Positions 34,899-43,848 of a DNA stretch of 56,423 nucleotides are shown one piece after another (position 1 is the stretch's first letter; every line of letters begins with the position of its first letter). Source of the DNA: CAZSLZ01 sp964607865. Its GTDB lineage: Bacteria > Vulcanimicrobiota > JAJTBE01 > CAZSLZ01. The stretch spans positions 1-56,423 of the forward strand of contig CAZSLZ010000002.1 of assembly GCA_964607865.1 (NCBI GenBank). The letters are read 5' to 3'. Under the pieces are notes generated by a model, which made no database searches, was not told where the DNA came from, and saw only the letters and a program-made list of their open reading frames with translations. The position numbers were made by a program, and so were the translations under genes.

Positions 34899-36818
34899 AT
34901 GGACCTGTTGGCAAACACCAGAATCAATGAAAGAACTGAAAAATACAGGGTAACTTTCCTGCCCCAGGAAAAAGTTGCCGAAGTCACTTCCAATATGAGT
35001 TTGCTGGAAGCAGCGCGCCAGGTTAATATTCCCCTTGTTGCTGAATGTGGCGGTGTGGGAGTGTGCGGAAGCTGTAAGTTGAAACTGTTGGAAGGAAAGA
35101 TTAAATCAGAGGAACTCTTTGTGTTATCTGAAGAGGAAAGTCAGCAGGGATATATCCTGGCTTGTTCTTCCTTTCCCACCTCGGATATTGTGGTGGAAAT
35201 ACCCGGCGCCAGTATTCCCCTGGGGGTACAGACTGCGTCGGCCCCTTTCAATACTATTGATGAAAAGAAGTTTCAATACGAATTCAGCTCCCTGGTAGAG
35301 AAATATTATCTTGAGATGGAACTCCGAACCGTAAATGATGGGCTCAACGAGATGGACAGGGTATTGAAGTTGCTGAAATTAAAAACCGGAACTGAAAAAA
35401 TCGATTTCAATTATAATTCATTACAGCAGTTTTCAAGTTTACTTTCTCAGGCCGGCGGCAAAATCACCCTGACTGTTTCCAGGGCAAGAAAAAATGCCGA
35501 GGTTATAGCAGTGGAAGAGGGAGATACAACCGGCGCAAATTATGGAATTGTAATCGATATTGGAACCACCACTGTAGAGGGTATGATGGTGGAGGTTCCC
35601 ACGGGCAAGGTTTTACTCCATACTTCTTTTGTGAATCCTCAGTTAAAATATGGCCAGGATATAATTTCCAGGATGATTTTCGCCGGCAGAGATAAAGGCC
35701 TGCTGATATTGAACGATATCATCAGTGATAGGATTAACGAAATTCTTGTTCAGCTCACCTGTGAAACAGGTATTTCCAAGGAGAAAGTCTATTCCATAGT
35801 TCTTTCCGGCAACCTGGTTATGATGTATTTGTTTCTGGGTTTCAATACCGATTCGTTGCATAAGGACCCTCACATTCCCACCATACTTAATTTTCCGGTG
35901 ATGAATGCCCGTGAATTGAACCTGTATGCCAATTCCAGGGCTGTGGTCTATACACCCCCGGCTCTGGGGGCTTTTGTGGGCAGCGATCTAATTTCCTCCC
36001 TCATTGCTACCGGTATGCCCGATGAAAATTTTTTTCTGGTAGATATTGGTACTAATGGTGAAGTGGCGGCAAAATTTGAAGATGCCGTAAGTTGCGCCTC
36101 CACCTCGGCAGGGCCGGCCTTCGAGGGCGGAGGTATCAAGCACGGTATGAGGGCGACTAGTGGGGCAATTAACCGGGTTGAATACAGCCAGGCCCATAAT
36201 GATTTCACCATCGGTACCATAGGAAACACCCACCCCAGGGGCATATGCGGGACGGGAATGGTAGATTTACTTTCTAACCTGCTTTTATCCGGGTATATCG
36301 ACAAAAAGGGCAAATTCCAGCGCAGAAGATCTACTTCCCGGATAAGGACCGAAAACGGGACGGAAGAATTTGTAGTTACTGTTTCACCGGCAGAAGAAAA
36401 AGTGATTTCTATTACAGAACAGGACATTGATTATATTATAAAATCCAAGGGAGCCATCTATACGGGATACCGTTTTTTAATGGAACAATTCGGTATGAAG
36501 GGAGAAGACCTGGACAGCTATTACATAGCTGGGGCGCTGGGAAGTACCCTTAATATTGAAAACGGCATACGTATAGGCCTGTTTCCTGATATTGACAGAA
36601 ACAAGTTTAAATATATCGGAAACGGAGCTCTTTACGGAGGTTGGAATATTTTGCTATCGGGCCGGGCACGGGCAAAAGCTGAGGAAATTGCAAATAAGGC
36701 AGTCTATTTCGATTTGAGTAATGAGCCTGCTTATATGAATGATTACAGTTCTTCATTATTTTTACCTCATACCGACCTGGAGCTTTTTCCCTCGGTAGTG
36801 AAGTTGTTTAAGGAATAA
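34899..36818 (+). CDS. acsV: Reductive activator of corrinoid protein (RACo-like ASKHA ATPase)
   Basis: RACo uses ATP to drive electrons to Co(II) in CFeSP and restore active Co(I). The 639-residue protein has an N-terminal 2Fe-2S ferredoxin domain (Cys50, Cys56, Cys59, Cys89 in ECGGVGVCGSCKLKLLEG and ACSS). A linker follows, then the DUF4445/ASKHA ATPase: GIVIDIGTTTVEGMMVE, the phosphate loop FLVDIGTNGEVA, and AGPAFEGGGIKHGMRA. The C-terminal part has YIAGALGSTLNIENGIRIG. It lies 19 bases after acsC, the expected partner gene order. Confidence 0.93.
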   Translation: MDLLANTRINERTEKYRVTFLPQEKVAEVTSNMSLLEAARQVNIPLVAECGGVGVCGSCKLKLLEGKIKSEELFVLSEEESQQGYILACSSFPTSDIVVEIPGASIPLGVQTASAPFNTIDEKKFQYEFSSLVEKYYLEMELRTVNDGLNEMDRVLKLLKLKTGTEKIDFNYNSLQQFSSLLSQAGGKITLTVSRARKNAEVIAVEEGDTTGANYGIVIDIGTTTVEGMMVEVPTGKVLLHTSFVNPQLKYGQDIISRMIFAGRDKGLLILNDIISDRINEILVQLTCETGISKEKVYSIVLSGNLVMMYLFLGFNTDSLHKDPHIPTILNFPVMNARELNLYANSRAVVYTPPALGAFVGSDLISSLIATGMPDENFFLVDIGTNGEVAAKFEDAVSCASTSAGPAFEGGGIKHGMRATSGAINRVEYSQAHNDFTIGTIGNTHPRGICGTGMVDLLSNLLLSGYIDKKGKFQRRRSTSRIRTENGTEEFVVTVSPAEEKVISITEQDIDYIIKSKGAIYTGYRFLMEQFGMKGEDLDSYYIAGALGSTLNIENGIRIGLFPDIDRNKFKYIGNGALYGGWNILLSGRARAKAEEIANKAVYFDLSNEPAYMNDYSSSLFLPHTDLELFPSVVKLFKE

Positions 36819-36839
36819 CTGAAAACAAGGAGAAAACTT

Positions 36840-37463
36840 ATGATCCGAAAAGCCAAGATACCCGAACCCGCCATAGCCAGGCTTCCCATGTATTTCAAGG
36901 TATTAAACGACCTGAAAAACAATGGCGAAACAATTGTATCATCGGGGAAAATTGCAAAACTATGCCGGGTGAAGGCATCTCAATTTCGCAAGGATATGTC
37001 TTATTTTGGTGAATTCGGCATTCAGGGCCTGGGTTATCCGGTAAGTCAATTATTGAACAAAATTGCCGACATTATGAGGTTGAATATTGAACATAACGTA
37101 ATTCTGGTGGGAGTTGGAAAACTGGGCCAGGCTCTCGCCGAGTACCCCGGTTTTAAGAAATGGGGATTTAATATAAACCATCTTTACGATTCCGACCCTT
37201 CAAAAATCGGAAGTAAAATCAATAATATAGTTGTGAAAGATATTAAAGACCTGCCTTTAAAAATGAATGTTTCCATGGGTATGATAACCGTTCCCGTATC
37301 AGCGGCACAGGACGTGGCTGACAGGCTTGTGGATACAGGGGTGAAATCTCTTCTGAATTTTGCCAGCATTCATCTGAACACGCCCAAAGACGTTGTCGTG
37401 AGAAATGTGGATGTAACCCTGGAGGCGGCAATTCTTACCTTCCAGTTATCATTGATTCAATAG
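36840..37463 (+). CDS. rex: Redox-sensing transcriptional repressor
   Basis: Rex reads the NADH/NAD+ ratio and represses fermentative and reductive genes when NAD+ is high. The 207-residue protein has the winged-helix N-terminus (IPEPAIARLPMYFKVLNDL, SSGKIAKLCRVKASQFRKD, SYFGEFGIQGLGY) and the Rossmann loop GVGKLGQAL at ~91-99, ending in FQLSLIQ. It is of normal length. AAGGAG precedes the ATG, 21 bases after acsV, so it is probably in the same transcript and may sense the redox state relevant to CFeSP. I found no convincing Rex operator (TTGTGAA-type palindrome) in the operon's own upstream region. Confidence 0.96.
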   Translation: MIRKAKIPEPAIARLPMYFKVLNDLKNNGETIVSSGKIAKLCRVKASQFRKDMSYFGEFGIQGLGYPVSQLLNKIADIMRLNIEHNVILVGVGKLGQALAEYPGFKKWGFNINHLYDSDPSKIGSKINNIVVKDIKDLPLKMNVSMGMITVPVSAAQDVADRLVDTGVKSLLNFASIHLNTPKDVVVRNVDVTLEAAILTFQLSLIQ

Positions 37464-37508
37464 CTTAACCGAAGAGAATACTGTTTCTGATTTTTTTTTA
37501 AGTTTCAT

Positions 37509-38420
37509 TCAGATATAACTTAAATTTTCATCCAGAAAAATTACTTCTTCTTCCAATTCAATGCCAAATTCCTGTTTTACCTTATTCTTTAAGATTTTCG
37601 CCAGTTCTTTAATTTCAGTAGCTGTAGCTCCGCCGGGGTTAGTCAGAAAATTGGCATGGCCGGGAAAAACCCTGGCCTTTCCAAGGCGCATTTTTCTGGC
37701 GCCCACCCTGTCCAGTAGCAAACCGGCAGCTACCCGGCGCTGGCCCGGTTTTTCAGGGTCTATATTCTTAAAATAACTGCCGGCGCAACCCCATGTTTTA
37801 TCGGGATGTTTTCTGCAGCGCTCTTCAATAAGCCGGTTCATCTGTCTTTTAATATCATCGGGCTTGCCACGCCCTAAAGAAAAAGTACAATCCAGGACAA
37901 TTTCCCGTTTTCTTTTTATTTGGCTCCAACGATATGAAAAATTAAAATATTCATTTTTTACTTTTTTAACATTGCCGTTGTAATCCATAAGTGTAGCTTC
38001 AGTCAGGAAATCGCCCAGGGCTTTTCCATAAGCCCCCGCATTGCCGAATACGGCCCCTCCCAGTGTTCCTGGAATTCCAGCGGCAAATTCCAGGCCCGAT
38101 AAACCCCGGTTGGCGGCAAATTGCAGTAACCGGCATAATTTTTCTCCGGCGCGGGCAGTAAGGTTGTTTTTTCTAACCCTTATGCCTTTGAGGGAATTTC
38201 TGATTACCAGCCCCCTTATTCCCCGGTCATCAATAAGAAGGTTACTGCCGCCGCCTATAACAATGAAGGGAAGATTCCTGCTCCGGGCAAATTTTATCCC
38301 GCAAATTAAACTCTTTACCGAGCGGGCATTAATAAAAAAATCAGCAGGCCCACCTATTCCAAAGGTGGTATAACTGCTTAACCTTACATTGGTTTTTAAG
38401 ATTTCTTCGAGGGAACTCAT
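37509..38420 (-). CDS. murB: UDP-N-acetylenolpyruvoylglucosamine reductase
   Basis: Reduces UDP-GlcNAc-enolpyruvate to UDP-MurNAc with FAD and NADPH. The 303-residue protein has the FAD motifs SYTTFGIGGPADFF, IGGGSNLLIDDRGIRGLVI and GLEFAAGIPGTLGGAVFGNA, and the catalytic Ser in the loop WGCAGSYFKN. ATG 38420, two bases after the rubrerythrin-like stop, gives the usual length. A frame 16 codons longer starts inside that gene. There is no clear Shine-Dalgarno, so translation is probably coupled to the upstream gene. The gene converges on rex. Confidence 0.95.
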   Translation of the reverse strand: MSSLEEILKTNVRLSSYTTFGIGGPADFFINARSVKSLICGIKFARSRNLPFIVIGGGSNLLIDDRGIRGLVIRNSLKGIRVRKNNLTARAGEKLCRLLQFAANRGLSGLEFAAGIPGTLGGAVFGNAGAYGKALGDFLTEATLMDYNGNVKKVKNEYFNFSYRWSQIKRKREIVLDCTFSLGRGKPDDIKRQMNRLIEERCRKHPDKTWGCAGSYFKNIDPEKPGQRRVAAGLLLDRVGARKMRLGKARVFPGHANFLTNPGGATATEIKELAKILKNKVKQEFGIELEEEVIFLDENLSYI

Positions 38421-38422
38421 GT

Positions 38423-38950
38423 TTATGACATTAATTGATCCATATTCAGGTCGGCTATCTCCACCCATAATTCAGTCTCCTGAATACTGTTCTTCTGGGC
38501 GTTAAGAATATCCCAGTGAGCCCGTTCCATATCTGCCAGGTATAAGAACAGGGCTTTGGCGGTCTTGTCTTCTATCTGATCTGCAAGGCTGCTGTATAAC
38601 CTTCGGGCTCTTTCTTCAGATTCCAGGGCCATCTCCAGGGCTTCAACCTGGTTAATTCCCGATATGCCCCTGGGAAGGTTGTCAACATCTTTAAGTTTGG
38701 GCAGAATCTTCTTTATTGTCGAGGGCTTCACCGACATTTCCTTCCATCTTGCGCAACTGGTAAAATTCTGCAATTGTTCTTCCAGAATCAACATATGATC
38801 TACTTCATCCCTGGCCAGCAAAATAAACATATTTTTGCCGGTTATATCTTCAGTTGCCCGGGCATAATCCAGATAAGTTTTTATGCCTTCCTTTTCCAAC
38901 CTTATAGCTGAATTCAGAGCGCCGGTAATTTGATCTTTGGGTTGTGGCAT
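38423..38950 (-). CDS. Rubrerythrin-type ferritin-like protein
   Basis: A 175-residue four-helix protein with the diiron ligand order of rubrerythrins: Glu19 or Glu21 (IRLEKEGIKTY), Glu49-x-x-His52 (RDEVDHMLI), Glu110/Glu112 (ALESEERARRLY) and Glu142-x-x-His145 (DMERAHWDI). There is no C-terminal rubredoxin domain, so it belongs to the short ferritin-like group. A role in peroxide detoxification is plausible for an anaerobe but not shown. It precedes murB with a two-base gap and is divergent from the kinase gene. Confidence 0.82.
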   Translation of the reverse strand: MPQPKDQITGALNSAIRLEKEGIKTYLDYARATEDITGKNMFILLARDEVDHMLILEEQLQNFTSCARWKEMSVKPSTIKKILPKLKDVDNLPRGISGINQVEALEMALESEERARRLYSSLADQIEDKTAKALFLYLADMERAHWDILNAQKNSIQETELWVEIADLNMDQLMS

Positions 38951-39070
38951 TTTATCCCTCCGTTATAATATTCTATTGCATTATTAATCTATCCTTAGAG
39001 TTTTCCTTCATTCTCTACAGGCTTTCATTCACATGTTTTTTTTGTTACTGGTTAAAAACTGGAGGAAGTA

Positions 39071-39103
39071 ATGGTTAATTTAAGAATAATAATATTTAAA
39101 TAG
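39071..39103 (+). other. Possible ten-residue leader ORF upstream of the kinase
   Basis: ATG 39071 has a perfect GGAGGA six bases upstream and opens a ten-codon frame (MVNLRIIIFK) ending at TAG 39101-39103, 37 bases before the kinase start. The ribosome-binding site is better than that of the kinase itself. It may be a leader peptide or chance. Confidence 0.25.
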
Positions 39104-39140
39104 CGTTTAAGAATATAGTTAGTTCTGGAGATGATTATTG

Positions 39141-41249
39141 ATGCATTGTCCGAAGTGTGGAGCCCCGAGCAGAGAAACCAGTTTCTTCTGTGAAATCTGC
39201 GGCAATTCCCTGAAACCGCAGACTGATTCTTTTGCGGGGCACGGCAATATTAACAACAATTCCCCTGGTAACAGGAATATTAATAAAACTCTGGCCAATC
39301 GATACAAGGTTATTGAAGTTCTGGGCAGTGGCAGTATGGGAGCTGTTTATAAGGTTCTGGATACCCGGCTCAATAAGGAGTTTGCTTTAAAGGAAATGAT
39401 TATCAACTCCGATAACCCTGAACAGCAGAAGATTTTTGAGAACTGGTTCTTCAGGGAAGCCCGGATCCTGTGCAAGTTACGACACCCAAATATACCTGTG
39501 GTTATTGATTTTTTCACCGAAGAATCTAAATTTTACATGGTTATGGATTATATCAAGGGCAGAAATCTGGCGGAAGAACCCCTGCCCAGGCCTGCCAGCT
39601 GGGTGAAACAGTTTGCCCTTATAGCTTTGGGCATACTGAGTTATTTACATAATAACAGCGTCATTCACCGGGATATTAAAACCAATCATTTTATAATTGA
39701 GGAAAATACCGAAAAGATTTTTCTGGTGGATTTCGGGACGGCAAGAATTTTCGCGCCCAGAGAAACCCAGACTGCCATAGGCACCCCGGGTTTTTCTCCA
39801 CCGGAACAATATGAGGGCAAGGCGGATAAAAGGTCGGATTTATATTCTTTGGCAGCAGTTCTGCACCATCTGATAACCGGCCAAGATCCCCGCAACCGGG
39901 CGCCGTTCCAGTTTAACCCTCTGGAAGAATTGGTTCCGGGCGCTCCCATTCAACTATGCCAGGTAATTAACAAGGCCCTTAGTTACCAGGTTTCCCAGAG
40001 ATACGGAGGCGCTGATGAAATGATGCTTTATCTGGAAAAAGTTGACATGGAGATAAAACACCAGGCTGAAATCAGGCAGAAGATTCAACAAAGCCGGAAG
40101 ATGATTTCACCAGCTTCATCGGCGAAAAAGGCCAGTACCCTGATTTTCCCCGAGGAACCTACTTATGACAATTATCAGAGTATTAACCGCGCCACCAAAT
40201 TCAAGGGAATTGAAAATCAGGATCTTATAACTACCGGTGCCACCAAGGGGGTTTACCGTAAACTCCAGGCCTCTGCCGGGGAATGGATATCAAATATCGA
40301 ATTCATTGCCCACAGCAACCTGCTGGCAGCCTCTTTTTTCCAGGGAGACATTATTCTGTGGGATATTGACAGTGGAAAGGAATTTACCACCCTGAAGCAG
40401 TCATCACCGTCAGGTATTTGCAATGCCCTGTCTGCCTCCCCCAACGGCCAGCTTATTGTACAGGGGATTGATAATGGACGGATTTACATTTGGGATGTTT
40501 TGAGAAAACAGAAAATCAGCGGTATTGAAGCCCACAGCAAGGGTATAATCAATTTGAAATTCCTTGACAACAACCATTTTGCATCCAGCTCGGGTGACGG
40601 GACCATAAAAATCTGGGATGCTGTCACTTTGAGAAGCCTGAAAACCCTCAGCGGCCAGAACACCATAGTGGAATCTATTGCCCTGATGGGTAAACTCAAT
40701 ATTATTATTGGAGGCACTGCAAACGGAGATATTCTTCTATGGGATTTTGACAAGTCGTCACCCAATCCCCGGCAGTTGTCCACCAAAATTGTAACAGAAA
40801 AAGACCAGGAGCTTTCCGGCCAGACTATTGTTAATATGGCGGTAAACCATTTTCTTAAAATCGATTTTGAAGAAAAAGCACCCAGCCATAGAGGCAGAAT
40901 AACCAAATTGGCGGTTTATCCCAGAGAAAATATGTTTCTCACCGGCGGTGAGGACGGATTTGCAAAACTATGGAAAATTGATACCAGAATTGAACTGGTC
41001 ATTAAGCCGTATGAATCTCTGGAGGCTCACCAGGGCCCCGTTACATCGGTGGCATTTTCGCCGAAAACCAATATTTTTGTAACGGGAGGCCAGGATACCA
41101 AGGTGAAATTATGGAGCACTACATCAGCCCGCCCTATACTGGTGGCTGACAATTTTCAAGATCCCATAACCGATGTGGATTTTTCCCCTAACGGAAATTA
41201 TTTTGCTGCCGCCTCGGAAGTAGGAACTGTAATGGTATGGAAAATATAA
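39141..41249 (+). CDS. Ser/Thr protein kinase with zinc ribbon and seven-bladed WD40 propeller
   Basis: A 702-residue fusion. Residues 1-24 form a zinc ribbon (CPKCGAPSRETSFFCEICG). Residues ~55-320 are a Hanks-type kinase: glycine loop LGSGSMGAVYKV (62-72), Lys84 in FALKEM, catalytic HRDIKTNH (Asp178), metal-binding Asp197 in VDFGTAR, and activation segment GTPGFSPPEQYEG. Residues ~390-702 hold seven WD40 repeats (ILWDIDSG, IYIWDVL, IKIWDAV, ILLWDFD, AKLWKID, VKLWSTT, VMVWKI), enough for one closed propeller. There is no membrane segment, so it is cytoplasmic. The Asn of HRDxKxxN is replaced by His183. The start is ATG 39141 (GGAG ten bases upstream), not the TTG one codon earlier. The likely target is the next gene. 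Confidence 0.93.
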   Translation: MHCPKCGAPSRETSFFCEICGNSLKPQTDSFAGHGNINNNSPGNRNINKTLANRYKVIEVLGSGSMGAVYKVLDTRLNKEFALKEMIINSDNPEQQKIFENWFFREARILCKLRHPNIPVVIDFFTEESKFYMVMDYIKGRNLAEEPLPRPASWVKQFALIALGILSYLHNNSVIHRDIKTNHFIIEENTEKIFLVDFGTARIFAPRETQTAIGTPGFSPPEQYEGKADKRSDLYSLAAVLHHLITGQDPRNRAPFQFNPLEELVPGAPIQLCQVINKALSYQVSQRYGGADEMMLYLEKVDMEIKHQAEIRQKIQQSRKMISPASSAKKASTLIFPEEPTYDNYQSINRATKFKGIENQDLITTGATKGVYRKLQASAGEWISNIEFIAHSNLLAASFFQGDIILWDIDSGKEFTTLKQSSPSGICNALSASPNGQLIVQGIDNGRIYIWDVLRKQKISGIEAHSKGIINLKFLDNNHFASSSGDGTIKIWDAVTLRSLKTLSGQNTIVESIALMGKLNIIIGGTANGDILLWDFDKSSPNPRQLSTKIVTEKDQELSGQTIVNMAVNHFLKIDFEEKAPSHRGRITKLAVYPRENMFLTGGEDGFAKLWKIDTRIELVIKPYESLEAHQGPVTSVAFSPKTNIFVTGGQDTKVKLWSTTSARPILVADNFQDPITDVDFSPNGNYFAAASEVGTVMVWKI

Positions 41250-41313
41250 ATCATGAAAAGATATGTTTAAAAACTACTGTTAGTATGCCCACTTTTTAGA
41301 ATAAGGATTTTGG

Positions 41314-43647
41314 ATGGCCGATAACACGAATGAATTAAAACAAATAGTTGCCCCATTGGAAGAAGAAAAAAAAATGTGGGCAGGCCTATGTTATCCACTA
41401 TGGTTCGGCTTCTCACCCTGGATCATTTATTCCAATAAAAAGGAAGACCTCTTCCTTTATTTTAATGCTCTTCAGGGGATGTATTATGGTTCCATAACGT
41501 TTTCCGCCACATTAATAAGTTCAATTTTTATTTTTCTTATCTTGTTTTACCGCAGTGATTCCAGCGAACTCACTTCCTCGCCCATTACACGCACACTGGG
41601 GCTGGGAACTGTAACCATAGCTATTCTGGCTGTTTTTCTTCTACTTGTATTTGTAACCTTCGTTATTAATTTATGGTATGGGTACAAAGCTTCCACGGGG
41701 AAATTTGTCAAACTACCCATTATTGGCTCTCTAGCCTTGCAGCAGGTAAATGAATATCATCATCAGCTTATCAGTGATTATGAAGCTGTATTGGATAAAG
41801 AATCCAGTGAAGAGCCTATCAGGGAAGTGGAAACGGAGATGGGTAAAGTTGAGCAGCCTCCTCCCGCAGCTTTATCTCCCGCCGAGCAACTGGTAGCTTC
41901 CATGGGAGGAGAGCCGGGCGGGCAGAGTTATTTTAAATCCGGCTATGAAAATGAAGAAGAGGACCAGGAAGAACAGAGTTTGTCTGAATACCAGAGGCTA
42001 TTACAGGTAAAACCGCCTGTTGAAGAGATTCAGTCTCTTTTCTCGGTTCCTGAAGAGAAGGAGCCTGAAGAAAGTTTAAATGCGGCAGATCAAATATATC
42101 AAAACTTTTACAACCAGCCTCAGGTTGAAAATACTACAGAAACTGGGCCTGTGGTTGAAGATGAACCAGAGGATACTGGTTACTATGAAGATGTGGAGGA
42201 AGAACCTCCCGTTCACATTACCCCGGTAAAAGCAAGTATTTTTGAGATTCAGCGCCGTAAGAAAATGGAAAAGGAAAAACCTGCAGAAGAATACCGGCGT
42301 TTGCAGAGAGAAAGCCGGCCTGTTGAGCATTGTGAAGAGAATATTCGTGAGATTAACCGCTTAAAAAAGGAAAGTGATACTGAGGCTCAGCGAATAAAGA
42401 AAATTGATTTACTCCGCAGGAAAGATTCCCCTGAAGGCCGGATGTCTTCCCTGGAGCGTTTGCAGTTGTTAAACAAAAAGGTTGACAGCAAACAGAAACA
42501 ACTGGAAAAACAGGCGGAGAAAAGTTTCAGTTCACAGAAAAAACCCGAACAGGGACGCAGCACCAGTTTTCTGGGTGAACCGCCATCAGGGGCAAAAAAA
42601 GAAGAGAATGAATTCAAAGAGCTTCCCTTGAAGAAATTTGTTACCAGGAAAGAAGAACCCAAAAAGGAAGAACCCCAATCGACCCAGTTTCTGCCTCAAT
42701 CACCGGAAACCAGGTTTATGCCTCCCGAAGAGCATTATCAATTTATGCAGAAAAGTTACCGGAAGTATAATATGCTTCCCCAGAAAACTTCCAAAAAGGA
42801 TCGGGAGAAGAAGTTGAAATCTACCAGGGATACAGGTTTTTTAACCCCGGAAACTCAGGAACAACTGAATAAAAGGTATCGTAAAATTTCACTGACGGGA
42901 AACAAAAAAGAAACGAATAAGAAAAAAGAACGGCCTTTACCCAAAGCTCCCGAAACCGGTTTTCTGAGTTCATCTCCGTTGGCGAAAAAACCCCAGAAGA
43001 AAAAAGAACCCCAGATAAGAAAAATTGATCTTTCCAAAGCCTGGAAACAGATAGTAAGTGTTGAGGAAACTGATGAGAAAAAAGAAAAAAAGCCGGTTTC
43101 CCGTTCCACCAGTTTTCTTTCTCCTGAAACTTTAAAAAAGTCTCAGACTGAAGACAAAACCGAAAGTGATAATAAATTTGAAACAAAAATTATTCGTGCT
43201 CAGAAACGCATAAACGAAAAAGAACAACCTGCCGAAGAGACCGAAGAAAGTTCAAGAATAAGACAGGCAAAGCAGAGGAAGGAACGCCTGGAATTGCTGA
43301 AACAGAAATATCAGGAGTTGCAGGGAAAAACCGGAGAACTTTCTATTCCCAAAGCTCCTTCATCCCTGAAGAAAACTACCCCGATAAAAACTACAAGGGG
43401 AACAAACTTTCTTAACCCCCAGGAACAGTTTGAGTTGTTACAGAAAAAATACCAGGAAATCAGCTCAACTCAGCAACCTGATTCTTTATCAAGAAAAAAA
43501 CCTGCCCGGAACCAGGCCGGGACACCGCCAGCCCCCGACATGGGCCCCAAAAAAATCGATGTTTCCAAGCTGTCCAGAGAAGAACGAAGAAAAAGGCTCA
43601 GGGCAGTTATGAAAAAAGTCGATTACAAATCCAAAGATAACCAGTAG
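41314..43647 (+). CDS. Membrane protein with long disordered tail carrying seven T-x-F-L motifs
   Basis: A 777-residue protein. Residues ~15-150 resemble DUF4870-type membrane domains (AGLCYPLWFGFSPWIIY, two or three hydrophobic segments, VINLWYGYKASTGKFVKLP). The remaining ~620 residues are highly charged (Lys, Glu, Gln, Pro) and probably disordered and cytoplasmic. Seven short motifs share Thr at the same place before x-Phe-Leu/Met: Thr417 (RSTSFLGEP), Thr457 (QSTQFLPQ), Thr466 (ETRFMPPEE), Thr507 (RDTGFLTPET), Thr548 (PETGFLSSS), Thr599 (RSTSFLSPET) and Thr697 (RGTNFLNPQE). Several are followed by a YRKI/YQEI block. The gene lies 64 bases after the kinase. Function unknown. Confidence 0.8.
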   Translation: MADNTNELKQIVAPLEEEKKMWAGLCYPLWFGFSPWIIYSNKKEDLFLYFNALQGMYYGSITFSATLISSIFIFLILFYRSDSSELTSSPITRTLGLGTVTIAILAVFLLLVFVTFVINLWYGYKASTGKFVKLPIIGSLALQQVNEYHHQLISDYEAVLDKESSEEPIREVETEMGKVEQPPPAALSPAEQLVASMGGEPGGQSYFKSGYENEEEDQEEQSLSEYQRLLQVKPPVEEIQSLFSVPEEKEPEESLNAADQIYQNFYNQPQVENTTETGPVVEDEPEDTGYYEDVEEEPPVHITPVKASIFEIQRRKKMEKEKPAEEYRRLQRESRPVEHCEENIREINRLKKESDTEAQRIKKIDLLRRKDSPEGRMSSLERLQLLNKKVDSKQKQLEKQAEKSFSSQKKPEQGRSTSFLGEPPSGAKKEENEFKELPLKKFVTRKEEPKKEEPQSTQFLPQSPETRFMPPEEHYQFMQKSYRKYNMLPQKTSKKDREKKLKSTRDTGFLTPETQEQLNKRYRKISLTGNKKETNKKKERPLPKAPETGFLSSSPLAKKPQKKKEPQIRKIDLSKAWKQIVSVEETDEKKEKKPVSRSTSFLSPETLKKSQTEDKTESDNKFETKIIRAQKRINEKEQPAEETEESSRIRQAKQRKERLELLKQKYQELQGKTGELSIPKAPSSLKKTTPIKTTRGTNFLNPQEQFELLQKKYQEISSTQQPDSLSRKKPARNQAGTPPAPDMGPKKIDVSKLSREERRKRLRAVMKKVDYKSKDNQ

Positions 43648-43848
43648 TTCTTATTTAGAATAATCTTGTGTTATAAAGCCTGCCTGTATTCAGCCCGGCA
43701 TTTCTCTGCAGATATACTTCCTCGTTATCAAATATAAAAAGGTGTTCCTCTGCTGAATAATGAATTTTTTATTGTAGTAATTCTCAAAAAAGCTTTATAT
43801 TTTCGGGGATGCTATAAATTCTTAAAATAACAACAGAGAGGTTTGTGT

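Noticed and set aside
35948..36427. 159-codon frame antisense to acsV
   Set aside because: It lies opposite the conserved ATPase domain and is a shadow.
42821..43186. 121-codon frame antisense to the T-x-F-L protein
   Set aside because: The Phe/Ser-rich product is the expected antisense of a Lys/Glu-rich region.
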